Assembly (NCBI GenBank): GCA_019246575.1
Contig: JAFAQG010001060.1
Coordinates: forward strand, 1-6,104
From: Acidobacteriaceae bacterium
GTDB lineage: Bacteria; Acidobacteriota; Terriglobia; Bryobacterales; Bryobacteraceae
Length of the DNA: 6,104 bases
Direction of reading: 5' to 3'
Shown: one piece after another, positions 1 to 5,703 of the stretch
How positions within the stretch are numbered: the first letter of the stretch is position 1
Layout of the letters: each line of letters opens with the position of its first letter
Notes under the pieces: model-generated
Told to the model about the DNA's origin: nothing
The model's database searches: none
The model's input: the letters and a program-made list of their open reading frames with translations, nothing else
Position numbers and translations under genes: made by a program

Positions 1-1535
1 TACGGCGGCGCGAGCGTGTCCGCGCTGCGCTGATTGCGACCGAAGGCAGCAAGGTGATGGACGAGAAAGAAGCCGTCCGGCGCTTGTATATTCAGTCGCT
101 TCCCGGCTTGTGCACCAAAACGCGCCGCGAACTCGAGTGTTCCTCCAAAGTCGCGGCAAACTTTCTTCCGGTGGAAGGGCCGTGGGAAGGCATGGAGAAA
201 ACTCCGCTGGTGCTGCTTGAAACGCCGATGAAGCAGCTCATCGGGTTCGACATGTTCCATCCTTCGCTCGGCAACTACAGCATGCTGCTCGTGGCGCAAT
301 CGGGATTCGGCAAATCGTTCGCCGCACAGGCACTGCTGCTGATGGCCGCGCGCTCCAATCCCATGTTCTGCATCATCGAGCCGGGCATCACCTATACGTC
401 CCTGGTGAACCTCATGGGCGGGAAGGTGATCACGGTCTCGCTCGACGGCGAACACGCCATCAACGCCTGGGATTTGCCCGCGCGTGCCAAGCTTCCGACC
501 AAAGAAAAGAAAGCGGAGCTGAAAAATCTCGCGCTCGAGATGATGCGCGCCAGTTTGTATGCGGACGCGGCGGAAGCCGATCCCGCCATTCTCGAAAGCA
601 TTCTCGATCAGGCGATCGACGAGATCTATAGGCGTTTCGCGGAATCGAGCGATGTGCCCACTTTTTCCGAACTGTACAGCGAGCTGGACCACTGGCACGA
701 CAAGCTCGACAGCGTGTCCGAGCAGGCGCGCAAGGCCGCCATTCGGTTGAAGCCGTGGGTGGGCACCGGAACGTATGCCTCGCTGTTCGACCGGCGCACG
801 ACGTTCGCCGCCAACCATAACTGGCTGTATTTCAATGTCAAGCCGCTCAAAAATGACAAACGGCTCGCGCGGACATACCCGATGATCATCGCGCAGCAGA
901 TGGCGGCACGCTCAACCGCGAGCAACGGCCGGCGGTCCATTGTGGTGCTCGATGAGAACTGGGACATGCTGGATTCGCCGTACATGGCGCCGCAAGTGGA
1001 GCAGAGTTTTCGCACCGCGCGCACCAATAACGCCAGCATCTGGGGCATCTCGCAGGCGATTGAAGACTACACCGGATCGCCGGAAAGACCCCGGCCGGCT
1101 GGCCCTGGCATTCTGCAATCGACTTCGGTGAAGTGGATCGGCAAGCAGAAAGGGGACGGAAGAGCGATGAGGGAACACATGAGCTTGTCCGACCAGGCCA
1201 TCGAGACGGTGAAGAACTTCGCGCCGCCGGTGATGGGCCGCTACAGCGAGATGCTGCTGGTGCTCGGCGAGAACGAAACGAACCAGATTGTTCGCGTTGT
1301 GCCTACGCCCTTGCTGTATTGGATCTGCACTTCCTACGCGCGGGAAAAGAAATACCGCGCCTGGGCTCTCGAGCAGAATCGAAACCTGCCCGCGCTCGAC
1401 GTCTACAGGGAACTCGCGCGGAAGTTTCCACGCGGGCTCTCCGAACTGCCGTTCTTGCCGGAAGAGGAACGCTTCGAGTGCGATCCCGAGCCGGAAGCCG
1501 ACGAGGAAAGGGTGTTGGCGGCCGCTGCGAAATAG
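1..1535 (+). CDS. virB4: VirB4/TrbE/TraC-family T4SS ATPase, 5'-truncated
   Basis: This is the C-terminal part (about 510 residues) of the conjugation ATPase that energises pilus and channel assembly at the inner membrane. The frame is open to the left edge (first whole codon at base 3), so the GTG/ATG at 54-59 is an internal codon pair, not the start. VirB4 proteins are usually about 800 aa, so the N-terminal domain lies outside the window. Counting residues from the GTG at 54, a mid-protein segment with LPG and CSSKVAANF (17-37) matches the usual VirB4 linker before the ATPase domain. Walker A is AQSGFGKS at 81-88 (bases 294-317), with Ala replacing the usual first Gly. Walker B is SIVVLDENW at 295-303. 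A later segment, RTARTNNASIWGISQAIEDY, fits the conserved Arg and Gln motifs of the family. The tail is rich in Glu. It ends with TAG at 1533-1535, 16 bp before the next gene. The family call is firm; the subfamily (VirB4, TrbE or TraC) is not. Confidence 0.95.
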   Translation, partial: RRRERVRAALIATEGSKVMDEKEAVRRLYIQSLPGLCTKTRRELECSSKVAANFLPVEGPWEGMEKTPLVLLETPMKQLIGFDMFHPSLGNYSMLLVAQSGFGKSFAAQALLLMAARSNPMFCIIEPGITYTSLVNLMGGKVITVSLDGEHAINAWDLPARAKLPTKEKKAELKNLALEMMRASLYADAAEADPAILESILDQAIDEIYRRFAESSDVPTFSELYSELDHWHDKLDSVSEQARKAAIRLKPWVGTGTYASLFDRRTTFAANHNWLYFNVKPLKNDKRLARTYPMIIAQQMAARSTASNGRRSIVVLDENWDMLDSPYMAPQVEQSFRTARTNNASIWGISQAIEDYTGSPERPRPAGPGILQSTSVKWIGKQKGDGRAMREHMSLSDQAIETVKNFAPPVMGRYSEMLLVLGENETNQIVRVVPTPLLYWICTSYAREKKYRAWALEQNRNLPALDVYRELARKFPRGLSELPFLPEEERFECDPEPEADEERVLAAAAK

Positions 1536-1536
1536 A

Positions 1537-1544
1537 AAGGCGAG
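1537..1544 (+). promoter_or_regulatory. Ribosome binding site deciding the GTG start at 1552
   Basis: AAAGGCGA(G) follows directly after the virB4 stop and sits 7 bases before a GTG at 1552. The reading frame of the downstream gene is open far upstream inside virB4 with an ATG at 1288. That upstream start would overlap virB4 by about 250 bases, so this purine-rich site is the main reason for choosing 1552. Confidence 0.5.
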
Positions 1545-1551
1545 TTGCATT

Positions 1552-2364
1552 GTGTTTGTTCTTGGGGTACTCCTTGCTGCAGTGTTGGGTTGGATCAATC
1601 GCCAGGATCGCAGGCGTATAGCATGCGCAGGCGGCGTGCTCGTCGCCTTGTTGCTGGTGCGCCCGCCGCAGGCTCAGGGATTGGGCTTGTTATCGGAGAT
1701 CGGTGTTGTGATGAAAACGATCAACACGTTTGTGGGCGCCTTGCTGAAGGGCGTCAATACGATCCAGACCGACATCCGGTCGGTTCAGCAGGCCGTCGTG
1801 TTTCCGCAATCGATGATCCAGCAGGCTCGGGCGTACTCGACAAACTGGGTCAACACGTATCAGCATCCGATGCAGCTGTTGTCGCAGTATGTACCCGTGA
1901 GCGCCACGCTGACGCAGGCGCGCTCTCTCGAGCAGGTAATGACCGACCGCATCGGCACAAACCTGCCCCAGTTAAACAATGCGTATCAGCAGGTCTTCGC
2001 TCCGGTGCCCACGGATAACAGGATGTCGCCTCGGGATAAGGACCTGACGGACGTGGACGATGCGCTCGCGCTGGACACGCTCGAGCAGGTCAAACGCGGA
2101 GAGCAAGTGAACGCGACCGTGCGCAGCGTCGGGGATCAGCTCGAAAACATGAGCACCTCAGCGACTCCAGGCACCGCGCCTTACATTACTGCGACGGCGC
2201 TGGTCACCATGCTCCGCTCGCAAGCCGCCACGCAGAAGATGTTGGCCGCCTACCTTCGCCTGGAGGGCGCGCATCTGGCGCATGAAACTGCCGAGCTGAA
2301 GGGCCATGTTAGCGCAACGAATCAGCTGCAACAGGCTGTTGGCAACATTCTCAACGCGCATTAG
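1552..2364 (+). CDS. Exported VirB5/TrbJ-like T4SS protein, copy A
   Basis: This is a 270-aa predicted exported protein in the VirB5 position, between VirB4 and VirB6. VirB5/TrbJ proteins are periplasmic or pilus-tip minor components; the assignment rests on position, export signal and helical content, not on a diagnostic motif. From the GTG at 1552 the N-terminus shows a hydrophobic stretch (1-14), then RQDRRR (17-22), a second hydrophobic stretch (24-36), and PPQAQG (38-43), which looks like a signal-peptidase region. The mature part is mostly helical and rich in Gln, Ala and Thr. Its landmarks are IQTDIRSVQQAVVFPQ (71-86), the FAPVP turn (149-153) and PGTAP (206-210). It is a clear paralogue of the next gene, with nearly identical length and collinear motifs. 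Possible later starts are GTG 1582 and TTG 1585. The gene sits 16 bp after virB4 and is probably co-transcribed and translationally coupled. Confidence 0.82.
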   Translation: MFVLGVLLAAVLGWINRQDRRRIACAGGVLVALLLVRPPQAQGLGLLSEIGVVMKTINTFVGALLKGVNTIQTDIRSVQQAVVFPQSMIQQARAYSTNWVNTYQHPMQLLSQYVPVSATLTQARSLEQVMTDRIGTNLPQLNNAYQQVFAPVPTDNRMSPRDKDLTDVDDALALDTLEQVKRGEQVNATVRSVGDQLENMSTSATPGTAPYITATALVTMLRSQAATQKMLAAYLRLEGAHLAHETAELKGHVSATNQLQQAVGNILNAH

Positions 2365-2371
2365 GAGTTTC

Positions 2372-2379
2372 GGAGAGGA
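2372..2379 (+). promoter_or_regulatory. Shine-Dalgarno of VirB5-like copy B
   Basis: GGAGAGGA lies 9 bases before the ATG at 2389 and 7 bases after the TAG of the preceding gene. It is a strong site that fixes this start. Confidence 0.6.
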
Positions 2380-2388
2380 AAACGGGCC

Positions 2389-3204
2389 ATGAAAGTATTC
2401 TTCAAAAAAGCAGCAGACCGGACAGCTTCCTGGATACGGGCGCACACGTATCCGGCAGTGGCGGCGACTGTTCTGTTGGCGTTGCTCACGCCGCAGCAGG
2501 GTGTCTGCCAGTTTGTGAGCCCGTGTTGTATTCAGATGTCGCTGGGCCTCGTGCAGATCAACAGCAGCCTCGTGAGCACGATCGGCGGTGACCTGAACAA
2601 GCTGAATTCCATCCAGAGCGAGATCCGGGATTTCGAGCAGAAGGTTTTGTACCCCGCAGCGCTGATCACCCAAACGCGCTCCTTACTCGGCGGGCTCTGG
2701 AACAACATGCATGTGTTCACAAACGTGTTGAACAGTCCTTTGCACTCGGCCACTTTGCCGAATCCATCACAGCTCGAAACCATTCTTCTCTCCCGCAATG
2801 CCACGAATATTGCGCAGATCGGGGGTGTTTTTCAGACCGTGTATGGACCGACCCCTGCGATCAACACGGCTTCACCGGCGGACCGGCTGACGATGGATCT
2901 GAGCGATGCCGTGGCCCAGGACGCGATGAAGCGCGCGGTGGTCTACGACCAGATGGCCGACGCCGAACTGCGGGCCGCGGACCAAATGCAGGAAGCGATC
3001 AATAACGCAGCGCCTGGGACGGCTCCGATGATCGAGGCCTCCGCGGCGGCGTGGCTCGTGAAATCGCAAGCCTATACGCAATCGGCGATGGCGGATCTGA
3101 TGCGCGTGCATAGCACCGGTCTGGCCAACGCGACGAGCTTGCTTAAAGGACGCGCCAATTCGGGGCAAAAGCTTCAGCAACAGATTAGCGGCGTGGAGCA
3201 GTAA
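2389..3204 (+). CDS. Exported VirB5/TrbJ-like T4SS protein, copy B
   Basis: This is a 271-aa predicted exported protein, a tandem paralogue of the gene before it. A long signal peptide is visible: basic n-region (MKVFFKKAADR), hydrophobic core AVAATVLLALL (23-33), and a c-region ending near GVCQ (38-41). Three cysteines (40, 46, 47) cluster at the probable mature N-terminus; QGVC does not fit a lipobox well, so a lipoprotein is unlikely. The rest is helical. IQSEIRDFEQKVLYP (75-89) aligns with IQTDIRSVQQAVVFP of copy A. The block from PGTAP (209-213) through KSQAYTQ to LLKG (about 251-254) has 21 of 46 residues identical to copy A by eye. By family knowledge VirB5 proteins cap or nucleate the pilus; here the two copies could form a heteromer, which is inference. 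It ends 4 bp before the VirB6-like gene, so tight coupling is likely. The exact family name is uncertain. Confidence 0.85.
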   Translation: MKVFFKKAADRTASWIRAHTYPAVAATVLLALLTPQQGVCQFVSPCCIQMSLGLVQINSSLVSTIGGDLNKLNSIQSEIRDFEQKVLYPAALITQTRSLLGGLWNNMHVFTNVLNSPLHSATLPNPSQLETILLSRNATNIAQIGGVFQTVYGPTPAINTASPADRLTMDLSDAVAQDAMKRAVVYDQMADAELRAADQMQEAINNAAPGTAPMIEASAAAWLVKSQAYTQSAMADLMRVHSTGLANATSLLKGRANSGQKLQQQISGVEQ

Positions 3205-3208
3205 GACT

Positions 3209-4075
3209 ATGGCATCGCCCTTTTATTTCGAAACGCTACTTACAACAGCTCTTAGTGGCGTTAACAGCGGCGGTGTGACGACAACCACGGCTCACGTTGG
3301 CGAGGGGATCATCGTGGCGACGGTGCTGTACCACGTTTACGAAACGTGGTGGCGCGGCGCCGATTTCAACGAGCTGGGTGCGGTTCTCGTCAAAGGCATG
3401 CTCATGGTGACTCTGCTCGCGAACTGGGATACCGTATTCCACCTGGGACTAAACGCGTTCGATTCGGTTGCGAACACAATCCTGTCACATACAGGAGGCG
3501 GCGGCGATCTCGTTAAGCAATGGATGCAGCAAGCGCGAACGGAATGGAACAACAACGCCGGTGCTCAAGGTTTATGGGATCTGCTAAAAGGCGGAATCGC
3601 GGCAGGTATCTCAGGCGTGTTCTTGGTGGTGAGTTACATCATCCTCGGGCTGGCGTATGTGATGTTCTCACTGCTTTACCTAATCGCAGGTGTGGTGCTG
3701 TATGGGCTTGGACCGCTGGTCTTTGCGCTGTATCCCAGTGGCAGCCTGGCTTCGTACACGAGGGGTTACCTGAAGGGGTTTGCGACCTGGGGTATGTGGC
3801 CTGTACTGTATGCGCTGTTCGCGAGTTTGATGGTCCTGATCCATATGGATTCAGTGACAGCAGTAGAGAACGCAAACGGGTTTTTGGGATTTCTGGTTGG
3901 TCTCGGAAGCACTCTGCTCATCGGGATCGTAAGTGTAGTTCTCGCCTTCGCGGTCGCCCTAATACCGCTGCTTGCCGGGTTGATCGTAAACGGAGACATC
4001 GGCGGCGCAATAGGTCGTGTTGCGAAGAGCGGTCTGTCTATTGCCAATAGGTTCAGCAACAAGGGTGACAAATGA
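3209..4075 (+). CDS. virB6: VirB6/TrbL-like polytopic inner-membrane protein
   Basis: This is a 288-aa multi-pass membrane protein, by family knowledge part of the inner-membrane T4SS channel. Hydrophobic segments lie at about residues 31-46, 57-75, 128-150, 150-176, 194-213 and 224-262, the last long enough for two passes. Between the second and third there is a hydrophilic, Gly- and Trp-containing loop (about 94-127). The segment GLGPLVFALYP (166-176), followed by a basic/aromatic stretch with TRGYLKGF and WGMWPVLYALF, is the part most like the VirB6/TrbL core. The ATG at 3209 follows the previous TAA by 4 bp, with GGAG at 3195-3198 inside the end of the upstream gene as SD. Length agrees with short VirB6 proteins (about 290 aa), without the long C-terminal extension seen in many TrbL proteins. 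Position before a VirB8-like gene supports the call. Confidence 0.88.
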   Translation: MASPFYFETLLTTALSGVNSGGVTTTTAHVGEGIIVATVLYHVYETWWRGADFNELGAVLVKGMLMVTLLANWDTVFHLGLNAFDSVANTILSHTGGGGDLVKQWMQQARTEWNNNAGAQGLWDLLKGGIAAGISGVFLVVSYIILGLAYVMFSLLYLIAGVVLYGLGPLVFALYPSGSLASYTRGYLKGFATWGMWPVLYALFASLMVLIHMDSVTAVENANGFLGFLVGLGSTLLIGIVSVVLAFAVALIPLLAGLIVNGDIGGAIGRVAKSGLSIANRFSNKGDK

Positions 4076-4077
4076 CC

Positions 4078-4101
4078 CTCGAAGTTGTATTTAGCAACGA
4101 G
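4078..4101 (+). promoter_or_regulatory. Possible hairpin masking the VirB8-like gene's ribosome binding site
   Basis: CTC-GAA-GTTG (4078-4087) can pair with CAACGAG (4095-4101), leaving a GAA bulge and a loop of TATTTAG. The right arm includes the first three bases of the SD GAGGA (4099-4103), which is 6 bases before the ATG at 4110. The left arm begins 2 bases after the upstream TGA (4073-4075). A ribosome finishing virB6 would cover it and could free the SD. The pairing is seen in the sequence; the regulatory role is inference. Confidence 0.35.
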
Positions 4102-4109
4102 GACGGCTT

Positions 4110-4886
4110 ATGAAGATTAAGGATGCGGAAGAATCGACCAAAAAAGCAAAAAGCTACCATTACTGGGACTACAACGGGCAGTTACAAGCACGCCTGAATC
4201 TGGCATTCGGGATCGTCACTATTTTGGCGCTTGTTGTGATCGTGCTGGGCGGGGGTCTGTTTTACACGTTTCGGCAGATCGCCCATCCGCCGATTCTGCA
4301 AGAGAATTCCGATGGTTCCGTAACGGTCGCTAATGTGCGTGTCACCGGGCCGGTTTCCTCGCGCATCGGGCTGCTTCCGGCCACAGAGATTCCCGCGGAT
4401 GAGGTTGCAATCAAATTTTTCATTCGCAAGTTTCTGAATAAGTATTTAAGCTATCAACCGGCAACGGCCGATGCGAATCTGGCGGATGCGTTCAACATGA
4501 TGACGTTGAATCTGCGGCAGGCCTCGTTGAAGAAAATGCGCGAGGATGGCGAATTCGACAAGATTCAGGCCCAGCGGATTGTCAGCAATTTCAACATCAT
4601 TCGGATCGATCCTGTGAGCGGGGTCAATCTCGCGTATACCGTTCTGGGCGTTCGCGAGATCCATCACATCGAGGATGGAAAAGAAACAAGTGACCGGATC
4701 GTTGCCCACTACAACCTACGGCTGGCGCCGGTGGTTCGCACCGAACGTGACGCGAGCGGATTGCGCGTAGCCCAATTTTATGAAGAGGCCGTGATGGGCG
4801 AGGAGAGCAAAGATCTGGGCCAGCCCGACGGCTTGATGCAGGGTGCGGTGCATCAGCAGATCGCCGCCGATGCCGGAGTGCAGTGA
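4110..4886 (+). CDS. virB8: VirB8/TrbF-like inner-membrane T4SS protein
   Basis: This is a 258-aa protein with a cytoplasmic basic/aromatic N-terminus (about 1-31), one transmembrane helix (about 32-52, GIVTILALVVIVLGGGLFY) and a periplasmic domain of about 200 residues. That is the standard bitopic layout of VirB8/TrbF/TraE proteins. In this family the periplasmic domain has an NTF2-like fold and scaffolds the channel between inner-membrane and outer-membrane core parts. Consistent features are the helical stretch VAIKFFIRKFLNKYLSYQP, the following ADAFNMMTLNLRQASLKKM, and later alternating beta-type segments (NFNIIRIDP, VNLAYTVLGV, VAHYNLRLAPVVRT). The start ATG at 4110 has GAGGA at 4099-4103. 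The gene follows VirB6 by 34 bp, too little for a VirB7 gene. The C-terminus is Gln- and Asp-rich with no further motif. The family call is likely from topology, size and context, but I see no single decisive motif. Confidence 0.85.
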   Translation: MKIKDAEESTKKAKSYHYWDYNGQLQARLNLAFGIVTILALVVIVLGGGLFYTFRQIAHPPILQENSDGSVTVANVRVTGPVSSRIGLLPATEIPADEVAIKFFIRKFLNKYLSYQPATADANLADAFNMMTLNLRQASLKKMREDGEFDKIQAQRIVSNFNIIRIDPVSGVNLAYTVLGVREIHHIEDGKETSDRIVAHYNLRLAPVVRTERDASGLRVAQFYEEAVMGEESKDLGQPDGLMQGAVHQQIAADAGVQ

Positions 4887-4938
4887 CCGTGTCGAAGGTA
4901 TTTGCAGAATTTTCGGGAATTGGGTATGCATTATATCC

Positions 4939-5265
4939 ATGGGAACTGAAATCCGCGCGGAGCAGCGGCAGGCTATTCTGGCGATCCTGGTTTCCTTGGT
5001 TGCCTGTGTCGCCGTCAGTTCGGACAACCTGATCTTCGGCCATCTCACGGGACTGAGGCTCGAACGGCCTCCGACGGTTCGCCGCTGGCAGGCGCTCGTT
5101 GTCCTGTGTGTGACGGCGTTGTCGGCCTGGGGTTTGGTGTTCCGCATGCGAAGCCGCTTGTCCGGAGGGTTGCGGCATTTGCTCCGGAATCCTATACTCG
5201 CCGGATTGCTTTTCGGACCGTGGCGCGGACTGCTGCCCGCGTCCAAAGGCGCGCGGGAAAAATAG
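4939..5265 (+). CDS. Small two-TM membrane protein, unrecognised
   Basis: This is a 108-aa protein I do not recognise. It has a short polar N-terminus (1-11) and a hydrophobic helix at about 12-29. A loop with RLERPPTVRRW (40-50) follows, then a second helix at about 51-68. The tail is basic, with RMRSRLSGGLRH (69-80) and LASKGAREK-like residues at the end. Charge placement suggests both the loop and the tail face the cytoplasm or that the protein is a hairpin; this cannot be settled by eye. The ATG at 4939 is the only ATG in frame after VirB8. The ribosome site is poor (GGGAATTGGG ends 14 bases upstream), and a GTG at 4843 would overlap VirB8 by 44 bases. Size and two helices recall VirB3/TrbD or VirB2-type proteins, but those usually precede VirB4 and no motif supports it. 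The 52-bp gap after VirB8 is the largest so far. Confidence 0.65.
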   Translation: MGTEIRAEQRQAILAILVSLVACVAVSSDNLIFGHLTGLRLERPPTVRRWQALVVLCVTALSAWGLVFRMRSRLSGGLRHLLRNPILAGLLFGPWRGLLPASKGAREK

Positions 5266-5271
5266 GTTGTG

Positions 5272-5278
5272 AAGGAGG
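5272..5278 (+). promoter_or_regulatory. Shine-Dalgarno choosing ATG 5290 over GTG 5269
   Basis: A perfect AAGGAGG ends 11 bases before the ATG at 5290. The in-frame GTG at 5269 lies upstream of this site and has no purine-rich site of its own, so 5290 is preferred. Confidence 0.6.
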
Positions 5279-5289
5279 AAAGAACTCAA

Positions 5290-5616
5290 ATGAATAGTGC
5301 TGCGGCGATCGCGGAACTGCCAGCACAGCCGGTGGCCGAAGGCGCCCGAAAAGCGCGGGGGCGGGAAGGAAAAGGCACGAAGCGCGGGAGTGCAAAGCCG
5401 AAGGCCAATGCTCTGGACCGTTATTTCCTGGCGAACGGTTCGTCTGGAGAGGAGGTCGCCATGGGCCGCGAACTCGGCAGTGAGCAAGAAGCCCTGGTTG
5501 CCGCGTTTCAAGAGAAAGCTACATTTTTCGTTGTGACGGAATACCGCGTCGAAACGCAGTTCAAAGGCGCAAATGCCCTGTTGGTGAAAGAAGGGGTATC
5601 ACGAGCGGATCGATAG
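5290..5616 (+). CDS. Small basic-tailed protein, unrecognised
   Basis: This is a 108-aa protein I do not recognise. The first 40 residues are low in complexity, with an Ala/Pro/Glu start (1-18) and then a Lys/Arg/Gly-rich stretch (20-38, nine basic residues), likely disordered. The rest (41-108) looks like a small folded domain. An acidic helix-like part (ALDRYFLANGSSGEEVAMGR, then SEQEALVAAFQEKA) is followed by beta-type TFFVVTEYRVETQF and a terminal KGANALLVKEGVSR. No signal peptide or membrane segment is present, so it is probably cytoplasmic. The basic tail could bind nucleic acid or a membrane or channel component; that is inference only. The gene starts 24 bp after the previous stop and has one of the best SD sites in the window, implying good translation. 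A GTG at 5269 would add seven residues. Confidence 0.68.
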   Translation: MNSAAAIAELPAQPVAEGARKARGREGKGTKRGSAKPKANALDRYFLANGSSGEEVAMGRELGSEQEALVAAFQEKATFFVVTEYRVETQFKGANALLVKEGVSRADR

Positions 5617-5636
5617 CCGGCTTCGTTCTCCTCGAT

Positions 5637-5655
5637 TTTTGTCTGCATGACAAAA
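5637..5655 (+). repeat. Perfect 7-bp inverted repeat between the two last genes
   Basis: TTTTGTC (5637-5643) and GACAAAA (5649-5655) are perfect reverse complements around a 5-base loop (TGCAT). A second, weaker stem, CCCA/TGGG, follows at 5656-5667. There is no U-run after the stem on the + strand, so this is not a convincing intrinsic terminator. It overlaps the unlikely early start of the next gene (ATG 5647). It may be a weak RNA structure, an operator, or chance. Confidence 0.35.
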
Positions 5656-5674
5656 CCCAGACTTGGGACATTAT
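5647..5674 (+). promoter_or_regulatory. Possible weak sigma-70-type promoter
   Basis: ATGACA (5647-5652, five of six bases of the -35 consensus) is separated by 16 bases from CATTAT (5669-5674, four of six of the -10 consensus). This is the longest gap between genes in the cluster and just precedes an SD and ORF. Matches this good arise by chance, and the host's promoter rules are unknown. Confidence 0.2.
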
Positions 5675-5684
5675 TCAAATCCTC

Positions 5685-5693
5685 GAAGGAGAG
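5685..5693 (+). promoter_or_regulatory. Shine-Dalgarno choosing ATG 5704 over ATG 5647
   Basis: GAAGGAGAG ends 10 bases before the ATG at 5704. The earlier in-frame ATG at 5647 has no purine-rich site upstream and lies in the loop of an inverted repeat. The later start gives a protein that begins just before its first hydrophobic stretch. Confidence 0.6.
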
Positions 5694-5703
5694 CTTCATC
5701 CAA

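Noticed and set aside
54..59. GTG/ATG pair as the true start of the VirB4 gene
   Set aside because: The frame is open to the left edge with no stop, and the residues just after are mid-protein VirB4 sequence with the N-terminal domain missing; no SD precedes it. The gene is cut by the window edge.
1288..1551. Extended start of VirB5-like copy A inside virB4
   Set aside because: It would overlap virB4 by about 250 bases, adds a low-complexity Arg/Ser/Pro-rich segment before the export signal, and makes the protein much longer than its paralogue.
912..1598. 228-aa minus-strand open frame
   Set aside because: It lies antisense to the conserved Walker B half of virB4 and is Arg/His-rich with no recognisable motif.
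3481..3495. CCTGT/ACAGG inverted repeat
   Set aside because: Only 5 bp, inside VirB6 coding sequence; expected by chance.
3520..4050. 176-aa + strand frame inside VirB6
   Set aside because: It overlaps a well-supported membrane protein in another frame, is Arg-rich and lacks a domain. The AGGAGG-like run upstream is part of a Gly-rich codon stretch.
4902..4930. Promoter-like TTGCAG-17-TATGCA before the two-TM gene
   Set aside because: The -10 matches only three of six bases and the site lies inside an apparently continuous operon; this is within chance expectation.
4889..5032. 47-codon frame from GTG 4889 right after the VirB8 stop
   Set aside because: It has a GGAG at a long distance upstream, but it overlaps the two-TM gene in another frame, is short and Trp/Ser-rich, and has no recognisable feature.
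4939..5265. Two-TM protein as VirB3 or a VirB2 pilin
   Set aside because: Size and two helices fit loosely, but there is no pilin signal peptide, no family motif, and these genes normally sit before VirB4.
4624..5511. 295-aa minus-strand open frame
   Set aside because: It runs antisense to VirB8 and two further genes, is rich in Arg, Pro, Ser and His without any domain, and has no SD. It is a shadow of GC-rich coding sequence.
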